37,244 bases of DNA, taken from the NCBI GenBank assembly GCA_001770935.1, contig MESI01000099.1, forward strand, positions 1 through 37,244, in the 5' to 3' direction. Positions within the stretch are counted from its first letter, which is position 1; each line of letters starts with the position of its first letter. The stretch comes from Burkholderiales bacterium RIFCSPLOWO2_12_FULL_61_40 (GTDB lineage Bacteria; Pseudomonadota; Gammaproteobacteria; Burkholderiales; Burkholderiaceae_C). Both the position numbers and the translations under genes were made by a program. Shown one piece after another: positions 7,547-15,611 of this stretch. Below the pieces are notes generated by a model that saw only the letters and a program-made list of their open reading frames with translations, was not told the origin of the DNA and ran no database searches.

Positions 7547-8137
7547 ATGAACTGGTTTGATCGTCACCCCGAAGACTTGGCTGAGCAGTCCGAGCCCGCC
7601 GAGGCCTTGGCGGCACTGCGAGCCCTGGACGCACTGACACCGGCACAAATCGCGGCAATGGACGTCTATCTGAACCACTGGGTGTTGGTCGTTTTGTTGC
7701 GACCCAATGACCGCGAAGGCCTGTTGGAGGTTCAACAGTTGTGCGGACTTGCGAGAGTCTTGACCGGCAATGCCGCCGAGACTGAGGCCTTTCGTATACG
7801 CTGGAAGGCCTTTGGCGATCTGCTTGAAGGCAAAAGGAATGCACTGCAGGTCAACGCGGTCGAAGCACCCTTCAAGTTGCTGCACGAGGACGCCATCCTT
7901 ATGCACGCCAGCCATCCTGAGTGCAGGCAATCCGACCTTGTGACCGAGTTGAAGCTGAGTGCGGGCCGCGTCAGCCAATTGCTGGGGACGCTTGAGGCCC
8001 AAGGCAAGATCGTGCGCCAACGCAAAGGCAAGGAAAGCTGGGTGTCGCTGCCAGTGGCAGGCAAAGACGCTGAAAAAGCGGCACCAACCAAAGATCACAT
8101 TGGAAGCACATTTTTCCGCCGCTTAAAAGCTGCATAA
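7547..8137 (+). CDS. Winged helix-turn-helix protein of the accessory cassette
   Basis: The 196-residue product has a C-terminal MarR/ArsR-like winged helix (about residues 112-168): QSDLVTELKLSAGRVSQLLGTLEAQGKIVRQRKGKESWVSL, with the recognition helix around SAGRVSQLLGTLEAQG and a basic wing RQRKGKE. The N-terminal 110 residues are mainly helical and acidic at the start; I do not recognise them. It could be a transcriptional regulator of the cassette, since an inverted repeat overlaps its own promoter, or an adaptor that couples sensing to the large NTPase. It ends 14 bases before the giant gene, so the two are almost certainly co-transcribed. Confidence 0.75.
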   Translation: MNWFDRHPEDLAEQSEPAEALAALRALDALTPAQIAAMDVYLNHWVLVVLLRPNDREGLLEVQQLCGLARVLTGNAAETEAFRIRWKAFGDLLEGKRNALQVNAVEAPFKLLHEDAILMHASHPECRQSDLVTELKLSAGRVSQLLGTLEAQGKIVRQRKGKESWVSLPVAGKDAEKAAPTKDHIGSTFFRRLKAA

Positions 8138-8151
8138 GGAACGCCCATACT

Positions 8152-11100
8152 ATGCGCCCCGCCGTCATCACGTTTTACAGCTATAAAGGCGGCGTTGGCC
8201 GCACCCTGCTGGCCGCAAACCTAGCCGTTGCTCTGGCGCGAAAAGGAAAAACCCTGTTATGGGATATGGATGTGGAAGCGCCCGGTTTACACCACATCAC
8301 CGCCTTGCGCAATGCTGGCCCGGTCAAAGCGGGTTTCTTTGACTGGCTCATTGAATGGCAGAAAAACAAATTGCGCCCGCCGGGCAAAGGTGACTTCAAG
8401 TTGTTTGACGGCTTGCTCTATGACACCGCGCTCGACAACCTCACCATCCTGCCCGCCCACGGCGACGCTGCCGATGCGGCAGCGCTGTACTTTGACATCC
8501 AATGGAACCATCTGTTGGCGAACGACCCCACTGTGGGGCGTGATCTGCTTAATGAGTTGATTGACCATTTGGGTGAACTGGGCTATCGGCACGTACTGCT
8601 GGACTCTCGCACCGGCCTGACCGATCTGGGCGCCTTGATCTCCGGCGCCATTCCTGATGCCACGGTGCTGGTGGGTGGCTACGGTGCGCAAAATTTGCGT
8701 GGTTTGGGTGACGTGCACGAAGCCTTGCTGAGCCGCACCGAGGCACAGCGCAGCCTGCGTGGCAACAAAGGCGACTTGCGCTTATTCCCCGTGGCGTCCC
8801 CTATCCCACAAGACAACCCAGCGCTACTGGCCGCTGGCCGTGAACTCTGGGCCAAAGCCTTCAAAATGGAACTGGCCGCCATCCACGAAATCCGCTATGA
8901 CCCCGACCTGCCGTTCTCAGAGGCCCTGTTCATCAACAACCCCGAGCGCAAAGTCGCCAAAGACTACGAAAAACTCGCCACCGACCTGAGCACCTTTGTC
9001 GAAACCCTGTTCGCGGAAGACACCGCCGAACAACAACAACGCGACGCACGCCCCGATATTTTTGACCGCGCCCCCAACGACCCACGCAGTTCACGCACCG
9101 CGCAAGGCAAGCGCTTTGAAGAGCGCGTAGCCGATCTGCTGCGCCTTCTGGGCTACACGGTGGAGCCCGAGCAACTGGTAGACAGCAACCGGGTGGATTT
9201 GGTTGCACGTATCGACACGGGGCTGGAATCAACCGTTTATTTCGTCGAGTGCAAAGACCACCAATCTGCGATGGGTGCGGATGTTGTTGACAAGCTGGGC
9301 GTGTGGCTAAGCAAGCCGGATGCTCGGGCTCTCAATGCGCGGGGCATGGTGGTTGCCAATAGTTTTTCGCCTGCTGCCTTCAGCGCCGCCAAAGATTTGC
9401 ACATCAGCGTCTACACCCCACAAGACCTGGAACGGCGCTTGCTGGACTTTGACCGCTACCTGGGCCAACTGATCGCCGACTTCGAGCAATCTCCTTTGGC
9501 AGCCGCTTACGTTAGCCAACGTACGCAGCCCAACCAGTCCAATGCCAAGGCAGACAAAGAAGAGCCCGGCATTCAAGACCTGGTCGCCCACGGTGTGGAC
9601 TGGGCCAAAGGCCGAGGCAGCCGCTTGTGGGTACTGCTGGGCGACTATGGCACTGGCAAGACCGCCTACACCGAAAAGCTGGCATATGAGTTGGCCAAGC
9701 TGGCCCGTGGCGACAGCACCGCACCAGTGCCGTTGCGCATCAGTCTGCGGGAGTTCCCCAACAAAGTGTCACTGGAAGAGTTGCTGGCAGAGCGCTGGCG
9801 GCAAGCCACCGGTCAACGCAAAGACCCACGCGTACTACTTCATCTGGTGCAGCGTGGGCGCATCGTGCTGCTGTTTGACGCATTTGACGAAATGGGCATA
9901 GCAGCCGCCGGGCGCAGCGTGGTGGAGCAGTTCCGCATGCTGGTGCGCATCACTGGCGGCGCAGGCGACACCGCACAAGGCAACCGCGTGCTGGTGACCT
10001 GCCGCGAGCAGTTTTTCAAGGACCATGGTGATGCCATCAAGGTAGCCGAGGGCCAGGAGGACCGCATTGCCACCTCACCCCTGCAAGACATTACGCAACG
10101 CTTTGATGGTGCCATCGACACTGTGGCCGTGTTTAACACCCAGCAAATAGAGCAGTTCCTGAATCGCCGTTTGGGCAAGCAGAGCGGGCGTGAGGCGCTA
10201 TTGTTTTTGAAGCAGCAGCACTTGCTGGAGCTGGGTGACCGGCCGCAACTGCTGGACATCATCATCGCCAGCCTGCCCGATTTAAAGCAGCAACAGGCAC
10301 GCACCGGCGCGGCGCTAAACACCGGCACGCTGTACCAAATTTACACCAACAAGTGGCTGGACGATTTCAAACCCACCGAGCGCCAAAGCAGCAGCGAAAC
10401 CCTGCGCACCGTACTGGAAGAATTGTCCCACCTGCTATGGCAACGCGTGGGCAACCGCCTGCATTACGGCGACCTGTTTGCGATGCTCAAGGACCGACCC
10501 GATCTGCGCGGCAAGCTGGACCCCAACCAGTTGGATGTGGAATTGCGCACTGCCGCCTTTCTGTCACGCACACCCGACGGGCTGTACGGTTTTTCACACC
10601 GTAGTTTTCTAGAATATTTTCTGGCGCGGCGCATTGAACGTGCAGCTACCAGCCCACTCCTGGCCAATGCCCAGCCCCCCGGTCCATTGGCACAGGTGTT
10701 GGACATGGCGCGTCTCTCCAACGAGGTCTGCGGCTTTGTGCACGATTTGGTACCGGTGTCAGACGAAAAACGACGCACGGCTTTGCGTGCGTCGTTGTCC
10801 GGAATTTTGACCACCCAGACCAGTGGCTTGCATCCCATCGCAGCGCGCACCAACGCACTGATCCTCGGCCACCGGCTGGCTTGGGCAGAGCAAAGGGGAA
10901 AGGCGTCGCCCACCAACTGGCTGGACTGGGCGGGGCCTGCGGACGCATTGAAGCAGGCCATGGCCGCCTATATTCCCGAAGGAGCGCGACTGGCGGGCGC
11001 GGACCTGCGCGAACTAGGTCTGCGCGGCCTATGCGCACTGAGCATCGATTTGCAGGGCGCGAAGCTTGACGGTGTTGACTTGTCCGAAGCCTTTTTGCCC

Positions 11101-13329
11101 AGTGCGTTACTACGCCAAGCCTCATTGGTAAAGGCTCGGCTACCCGGTGCGAACTTGGAGCAAGCACAACTGCAAGGCGCCAACTTCAGCGACTGTTTTG
11201 CAAACAACATTTGGCTGGGCGGCGCACAGGCTCAGGAGTCGATCTGGCTCAACGCACGCTTGCAACGCAGCCACATTCAGGGTACGCAGTTCGACCGGGC
11301 CGACCTGCGGTGCACCGAGTTTGCGCAAACCGAAGGCCGTCCCCGTTTTACCAACGCCCTGGTGTTTGGAGCCACCGCCCCCGGTGCCAAAGGGTTGCAC
11401 CGTAGCCACCCGGCAATGGTTCAGCCCTCGGGCACTCACCTGTCACTGGCACCCGTTGCAAAACATTTCGACTGGGTCCGCAGCGTGGCCTGGAGCCCGG
11501 ACGGCAACACCCTGGCCAGCGCGGGCGATGACCAGACGGTGCGGCTGTGGGACGCCAGCAGCGGCCAACTACTGCGCGCGCTCGAAGGACACCAAGGCGG
11601 GGTCACCAGTGTGGCCTGGAGCCCGGATGGCCACACCCTGGCCAGCGCAAGCCATGACCAGTCGGTGCGGCTGTGGGACGCCAGCAGCGGCCAACTGATA
11701 CGCGCGCTCGAAGGGCACCAAGATTGGGTCAACAGCGTGGCCTGGAGTCCAGATAGCCACACCCTGGCCAGTGCATGCAATGACGCAACCGTGCGGCTGT
11801 GGAACGCCAGCAGCGGCCAACTGATACGCGCGCTCGAAGGACACCAAGACGGGGTCCGCATTGTGGCCTGGAGCCCGGACGGCCACACCCTGGCCAGCGC
11901 GCACGATGACACTATCGTGCAACTGTGGGACGCCAGTAGCGGCCAACTGATACGCGCGCTCGAAGGACACCAAGATTGGATCAATAGCGTGGCCTGGAGC
12001 CCAGACGGCCACACCCTGGCCATCGCAAGCGGTGACAAAACGTTGCAACTGTGGGACGCCAGTAGCGGCCAACTGATACGCGCGCTCGAAGGGCACCGAG
12101 GCTGGATCAGCAGCGCAGTCTGGAGCCCGGACGGCCACACCCTGGCCAGCGCGAGCGGTGACAAAACGGTGCAACTGTGGGACGCCAGCAGCGGCCAAAT
12201 GATACGCGCGCTCGAAGGGCACCGAGGCTGGATCAGCAGCGCAGCCTGGAGCCCGAACGGTCACACCCTGGCCAGCGCAAGTCATGACCAGACAGTGCGA
12301 CTGTGGGACGCCAGCAGCGGTCAAATGATACGCGCGCTCGAAGGGCACCAAGGCAGGATCAGCAGCGTGGCCTGGAGCCCGGACGGCCACACCCTGGCCA
12401 GCGCAAGTCATGACCAGACGGTGCGACTGTGGGACGCCAGCAGCGGCCAAATGATACGCGCGCTCGAAGGGCACCAAGGCGGTGTCCGCAGCATGGCATG
12501 GAGCCAGGATGGCCATACCCTGGCCAGCGCGGGCGGTGACAAAACGGTGCAACTGTGGGACGCCAGCAGCGGCCAAATGATACGCGCGCTCGAAGGGCAC
12601 CAAGGCGGTGTCCGCAGCATGGCATGGAGCCCGGATGGCCACACCCTAGCCAGCGCGGGCGGTGACGCAACGGTGCGGCTGTGGAACGCCAGCAATGGCC
12701 AACTGATACGCGCGCTCGAAGGGCACCAAGACGGGGTCAGCAGCGTAACCTGGAGCCCGGACGGCCACACCCTGGCCAGCGCGGACGATGACGCAACGGT
12801 GCTGCTGTGGAACACCAACAGCGGCCAATTGATACGCGCGCTCGAAGGGCACCTAGGCGGTGTCAACAACGTGGCCTGGAGCCCGGACGGCCACACCCTG
12901 GCCAGCGCAAGCGAAGACCGCACAGTGCGGCTGTGGAACGCCAGCAGCGGCCAACTGATACGCGCGCTCGAAGGGCACCAAGGCGGGGTAAACAGCGTGG
13001 CCTGGAGCCCAGACGGCCACACCCTGGCCAGCGCGGGCAATGACAGCACAGTACGGTTATGGACTACTGACGGCAAGGAGCAGTTACGAATGGAAGCAGG
13101 TGAGACAGGCAACCGCCTCAGCCGACTTCTCTTGCCGCAGTCAGGCACCCACGCCCCAACCAACTGGTACGCACTGGACTTCCGCCAAGACCCACGCGGC
13201 TTGTGGAGTGGCGAAGGGAAAATCTTGGAACAACTGCGCTACCGTGACATGGGTGAAGCACCCCAGCCCTGGCCCTGGCTACCACGCGACTGGCGGGCAA
13301 AAGACGTACCGGAATTGCGAGCGCCTTAG
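8152..13329 (+). CDS. Giant KGGVGR-ATPase / Mrr-like nuclease / NACHT / pentapeptide / WD40 protein
   Basis: A 1725-residue protein with five recognisable modules. (1) Residues 1-290: ParA/MinD-type ATPase with variant Walker A KGGVGRT (12-18), DMDVEAPG (38-45) and D151 in LLDSRTG. (2) About 318-430: Mrr-like PD-(D/E)xK nuclease, D349 in RVDLVA and E366-C-K368. (3) About 490-640: NACHT NTPase, Walker A GDYGTGKT (497-504), Walker B LLFDAFDE (D576, D579, E580), then a helical region to 930. (4) About 943-1083: pentapeptide repeats (AxLxxAxL pattern). (5) 1107-1652: thirteen 42-residue WD40 repeats, then a 73-residue tail possibly forming one more blade. STAND/NACHT proteins act as ligand-triggered switches, with WD40 as the usual sensor and a nuclease as effector. 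AAGGA lies 11 bases before the ATG. Defence function is inferred. Confidence 0.85.
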   Translation: MRPAVITFYSYKGGVGRTLLAANLAVALARKGKTLLWDMDVEAPGLHHITALRNAGPVKAGFFDWLIEWQKNKLRPPGKGDFKLFDGLLYDTALDNLTILPAHGDAADAAALYFDIQWNHLLANDPTVGRDLLNELIDHLGELGYRHVLLDSRTGLTDLGALISGAIPDATVLVGGYGAQNLRGLGDVHEALLSRTEAQRSLRGNKGDLRLFPVASPIPQDNPALLAAGRELWAKAFKMELAAIHEIRYDPDLPFSEALFINNPERKVAKDYEKLATDLSTFVETLFAEDTAEQQQRDARPDIFDRAPNDPRSSRTAQGKRFEERVADLLRLLGYTVEPEQLVDSNRVDLVARIDTGLESTVYFVECKDHQSAMGADVVDKLGVWLSKPDARALNARGMVVANSFSPAAFSAAKDLHISVYTPQDLERRLLDFDRYLGQLIADFEQSPLAAAYVSQRTQPNQSNAKADKEEPGIQDLVAHGVDWAKGRGSRLWVLLGDYGTGKTAYTEKLAYELAKLARGDSTAPVPLRISLREFPNKVSLEELLAERWRQATGQRKDPRVLLHLVQRGRIVLLFDAFDEMGIAAAGRSVVEQFRMLVRITGGAGDTAQGNRVLVTCREQFFKDHGDAIKVAEGQEDRIATSPLQDITQRFDGAIDTVAVFNTQQIEQFLNRRLGKQSGREALLFLKQQHLLELGDRPQLLDIIIASLPDLKQQQARTGAALNTGTLYQIYTNKWLDDFKPTERQSSSETLRTVLEELSHLLWQRVGNRLHYGDLFAMLKDRPDLRGKLDPNQLDVELRTAAFLSRTPDGLYGFSHRSFLEYFLARRIERAATSPLLANAQPPGPLAQVLDMARLSNEVCGFVHDLVPVSDEKRRTALRASLSGILTTQTSGLHPIAARTNALILGHRLAWAEQRGKASPTNWLDWAGPADALKQAMAAYIPEGARLAGADLRELGLRGLCALSIDLQGAKLDGVDLSEAFLPSALLRQASLVKARLPGANLEQAQLQGANFSDCFANNIWLGGAQAQESIWLNARLQRSHIQGTQFDRADLRCTEFAQTEGRPRFTNALVFGATAPGAKGLHRSHPAMVQPSGTHLSLAPVAKHFDWVRSVAWSPDGNTLASAGDDQTVRLWDASSGQLLRALEGHQGGVTSVAWSPDGHTLASASHDQSVRLWDASSGQLIRALEGHQDWVNSVAWSPDSHTLASACNDATVRLWNASSGQLIRALEGHQDGVRIVAWSPDGHTLASAHDDTIVQLWDASSGQLIRALEGHQDWINSVAWSPDGHTLAIASGDKTLQLWDASSGQLIRALEGHRGWISSAVWSPDGHTLASASGDKTVQLWDASSGQMIRALEGHRGWISSAAWSPNGHTLASASHDQTVRLWDASSGQMIRALEGHQGRISSVAWSPDGHTLASASHDQTVRLWDASSGQMIRALEGHQGGVRSMAWSQDGHTLASAGGDKTVQLWDASSGQMIRALEGHQGGVRSMAWSPDGHTLASAGGDATVRLWNASNGQLIRALEGHQDGVSSVTWSPDGHTLASADDDATVLLWNTNSGQLIRALEGHLGGVNNVAWSPDGHTLASASEDRTVRLWNASSGQLIRALEGHQGGVNSVAWSPDGHTLASAGNDSTVRLWTTDGKEQLRMEAGETGNRLSRLLLPQSGTHAPTNWYALDFRQDPRGLWSGEGKILEQLRYRDMGEAPQPWPWLPRDWRAKDVPELRAP
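11470..13107 (+). repeat. Array of thirteen 126-bp tandem repeats encoding WD40 blades
   Basis: Units repeat with an exact 126-base period, each encoding 42 residues with the core VAWSPDGHTLASA..D.TVRLW and ALEGH. Synonymous positions are also conserved between units; for example the rare-looking ATA isoleucine codon in the IRALEG stretch is kept in units 2-12. That points to recent duplication or gene conversion of DNA rather than protein-level constraint alone. Variation concentrates at unit positions 1, 2, 4, 19, 20, 22 and 25. The last unit is diverged at its end (WTTDGKEQLRM). Confidence 0.95.
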
Positions 13330-13344
13330 CCGCGGCCCGTGAAC
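13330..13344. repeat. Right copy of the 15-bp direct repeat at the cassette edge
   Basis: CCGCGGCCCGTGAAC begins directly after the stop codon of the WD40 gene and matches 6019-6033 at 14 of 15 bases. It is also the left arm of an imperfect GC hairpin (13331-13354) without a T-run, so it could instead be part of a transcript-end structure. Confidence 0.35.
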
Positions 13345-13372
13345 CCGGCCCGCGAAGCGCCAACATAGTGGT

Positions 13373-13394
13373 TTGATCTGAAGATGGAATAAGT
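13373..13394 (+). repeat. 22-bp direct repeat, copy 1 (before the FAD oxidoreductase gene)
   Basis: The 22 bases starting TTGATCTGAA and ending GGAATAAGT match 14584-14605 at 19 of 22 positions. The two copies bracket the FAD-dependent oxidoreductase gene. The second copy contains the gluQ start codon, which is replaced by ATAA in this copy. Confidence 0.5.
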
Positions 13395-13455
13395 GCTTGG
13401 GCGCGCGCAAAGTGTATAAAGCGACTACGAACAATAACTTTTGGAGAACGCACAC

Positions 13456-14499
13456 ATGACAAATTCCAAACACATCGCTATCGTGGGTGCCGGCATCGCC
13501 GCCATCACCTGTGCCCGCACGCTGGTGCAAGCGGGCCACCGTGTCACTGTGTTTGAAAAGAGTCCAGGGGTGGGCGGGCGCATGGCCTCGCGCAGCAGCG
13601 CGTTTGGCACCTTTGACCCAGGTGCGCAGTACTTCACGGTACGCGATCCGCGCTTCGCGCAGGCCCTGCAAACCACCCCCACCGTGTGCAAACGCTGGAG
13701 CGCCGTCACCGTGCAGGTGCTGGACGAACAGGGCCGCGTGACCGCCTCCGGGCTGCCCGCGCGCGAACCCCATTGGGTCGCCACTCCGGGCATGAATGCC
13801 CTGGTGCGGCGCTGGGCCAAGCCACTGGTCGATGCCATGCAAGTGGAGCTGGAAACGCATGTGACCCACATTGAAGTCGACAGCCTGAACAAAGCCCAGT
13901 GGCAACTGCGCACCAGCGGTGCGGGCGACAGCAGCCATGTGTTTTCCGGCTTTGATGCGGTGGTGCTGGCCATCCCCGCCCCGCAGGCCCAGGCGCTGCT
14001 GAAAACCGCCCCCCGAACCAGTGCCCTGGTCAAAAAACTGGACAAGGTCACCATCGCCCCCTGCTGGACCCTGATGCTGGCCTTCCCCCAGGCCGTGCAG
14101 CCCGGATTGACCACCCTGGGCCCCCAGTGGAACGCCGCGCGCAGCACCCACCACCGCATCGCCTGGCTGTCCCGCGAATCCAGTAAACCCGGCCGCGGCA
14201 TCGTGGAGCGCTGGACCGTCCAGGCCAGCGCCGCCTGGTCAGCCGAGCACCTGCAGGATGACACCGCCCGCGTGCAGGCCAAATTGTTGAAAGCCTTTTC
14301 GGAAGTCACCGGCATCCGCGCCGAACCGGCCCACATCGACACCCAGCGCTGGCTGCATGCCAAGACCGAGGTGCCCCTGGGCAAGTCCCATTTGTGGGAT
14401 GCCAAGTCCAGTCTGGGCGTGTGCGGCGACTGGTGCATAGGCCACCGGGTGGAAGATGCTTTTGTGTCCGGCCTCGAATTGGCACTCGCAATGGTGTGA
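13456..14499 (+). CDS. FAD-dependent amine oxidase/renalase-like protein
   Basis: The 347-residue product starts with a Rossmann dinucleotide-binding motif, IAIVGAGIAAITCARTL (GxGxxA), an acidic residue at the end of the second strand (VTVFEKS) and GGRMASR, the usual FAD-binding start of renalase-like flavoproteins. The C-terminal block CGDWCIGHRVEDAFVSGLELA is the second conserved FAD contact. The family oxidises amines or unusual NAD(P)H isomers; the substrate here is unknown. The ATG at 13456 has GGAG nine bases upstream. It is probably cytoplasmic and lies between the accessory cassette and gluQ, flanked by a 22-bp direct repeat. Confidence 0.8.
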   Translation: MTNSKHIAIVGAGIAAITCARTLVQAGHRVTVFEKSPGVGGRMASRSSAFGTFDPGAQYFTVRDPRFAQALQTTPTVCKRWSAVTVQVLDEQGRVTASGLPAREPHWVATPGMNALVRRWAKPLVDAMQVELETHVTHIEVDSLNKAQWQLRTSGAGDSSHVFSGFDAVVLAIPAPQAQALLKTAPRTSALVKKLDKVTIAPCWTLMLAFPQAVQPGLTTLGPQWNAARSTHHRIAWLSRESSKPGRGIVERWTVQASAAWSAEHLQDDTARVQAKLLKAFSEVTGIRAEPAHIDTQRWLHAKTEVPLGKSHLWDAKSSLGVCGDWCIGHRVEDAFVSGLELALAMV

Positions 14500-14583
14500 T
14501 TCCATTTCCATATCAATGCGATATGTCGTTGCCCCTCCTGGTCGTGCTAAAGCACTGCCTGCGTCGGCGCGCCTAATCTCCCA

Positions 14584-14605
14584 TTGATCTGAAAACGGAA
14601 TGAGT
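14584..14605 (+). repeat. 22-bp direct repeat, copy 2 (overlapping the gluQ start)
   Basis: Matches 13373-13394 at 19 of 22 positions. The ATG of gluQ lies inside the repeat at 14600. The first copy may therefore be a duplicated piece of the original gluQ 5' region left when the oxidoreductase gene arrived, or a shared regulatory element. Confidence 0.5.
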
Positions 14606-15598
14606 CCGGTAGTTCACTACAGAGGTAGGTTCGCCCCTTCGCCCACCGGCCCTTTGCACGCCGGATCGCTGGTGGCGGCGCTGGCCAGTTGGCTGGACGC
14701 CCGCGCCCACGGCGGGACCTGGCTGGTACGCATCGAAGACGTGGACACGCCGCGCACCGTTCCCGGTACCGACCATCTCATCCTGCGCCAGCTGGCCGCC
14801 TGCGGCCTGCGCCCCGACGAGCCTCCCGTGTGGCAATCACAACGCAGCGCGCTGTACCAGTTTGCGCTGGACGTGCTGGCCCGCAAGGGGCTGGCCTACC
14901 CCTGCGCCTGCTCGCGCAAAGACATTGAGTTGGCGCTGCACCACGCAGGACGCGAGAAGCCCCGCCACGGCGAGCTGGTCTACCCCGGCACCTGCCGATC
15001 CGGCCTGCACGGCAAGACCGGGCGGGCTTGGCGCCTGCGGACCGACACTTACAAGCCAAATCAAGCTCCAGCCCGCGCGGAATATGCGCAAGCAGCTCCT
15101 GAATTCATAGCAAAAGTTGCACACCCCGTGGAATGGACCGACCGCCGCTTGGGTGCCCAGCAGCAAGATGTGGAAACGCAAGTGGGCGACTTTGTGCTCC
15201 AACGCGCCGACGGCTGCTACGCCTACCAACTGGCCGTGGTGGTGGACGATGGCGCGCAGGACATCACCCATGTGGTGCGCGGCGAAGACCTGGCCGACAA
15301 CACGGCCCGCCAGATCCTGCTGCAACAGGCCCTGGGCCTGCCCACACCGGTCTACCTGCACACGCCCCTGGTGCTGGGACCCAACGGCGAAAAACTGAGC
15401 AAGCAAAACGGCGCGCAGGCGCTGGACCTGGCCGACCCGCTGGCTGCACTGAACCAGGCCGCGCAGGTGTTGGGCTTGCCAGCGCAGGCAGGCTCGGTGG
15501 CGGGCGCGCTGGCAGTCTGGACCTGGCAGTGGCCTCACCTGGCCTTGGGCACAAGCCCAGACCTCGGTCCCCACTGCCTACAATGCAGGCCACACTGA
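14600..15598 (+). CDS. gluQ: Glutamyl-Q tRNA(Asp) synthetase with an in-frame repeat insertion
   Basis: GluQ attaches glutamate to the queuosine base of tRNA(Asp). The 332-residue product has the family's class I signatures: [15 protein letters not shown] (HxGS in place of HIGH), RIEDVDTPR, zinc ligands in CACSRKDI and [29 protein letters not shown] and KLSKQNGAQ in place of KMSKS. Between WRLRT and VEWTDRRLG there are about 25 extra residues (about 152-176). The DNA for this insert is a copy of the dispersed repeat described at 15068-15113. The C-terminal 30 residues are also unlike the usual end. trmB starts 13 bases downstream on the same strand. Confidence 0.88.
   Translation: MSPVVHYRGRFAPSPTGPLHAGSLVAALASWLDARAHGGTWLVRIEDVDTPRTVPGTDHLILRQLAACGLRPDEPPVWQSQRSALYQFALDVLARKGLAYPCACSRKDIELALHHAGREKPRHGELVYPGTCRSGLHGKTGRAWRLRTDTYKPNQAPARAEYAQAAPEFIAKVAHPVEWTDRRLGAQQQDVETQVGDFVLQRADGCYAYQLAVVVDDGAQDITHVVRGEDLADNTARQILLQQALGLPTPVYLHTPLVLGPNGEKLSKQNGAQALDLADPLAALNQAAQVLGLPAQAGSVAGALAVWTWQWPHLALGTSPDLGPHCLQCRPH
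15068..15113 (-). repeat. Dispersed repeat copy inside gluQ
   Basis: Read on the minus strand this is TTGCTATGAATTCAGGAGCT, then a GCGCATATTCC stretch and a GC-rich end GGGCTGG. It aligns with copies at 15777-15824, 17480-17530 and 34634-34680. It is translated in frame as part of GluQ without breaking the gene. Confidence 0.75.
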
Positions 15599-15611
15599 CA
15601 CGCGATTCACC

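Noticed and set aside
11470..13107. Possible CRISPR array because of regular repeats
   Set aside because: The 126-bp units are coding, contiguous and have no short repeat-spacer structure.
11436..13163. Several minus-strand frames (up to 357 residues) with repeated peptides opposite the WD40 array
   Set aside because: Their repeats simply reflect the 126-bp DNA period of the WD40 gene, whose blades fit a known fold.
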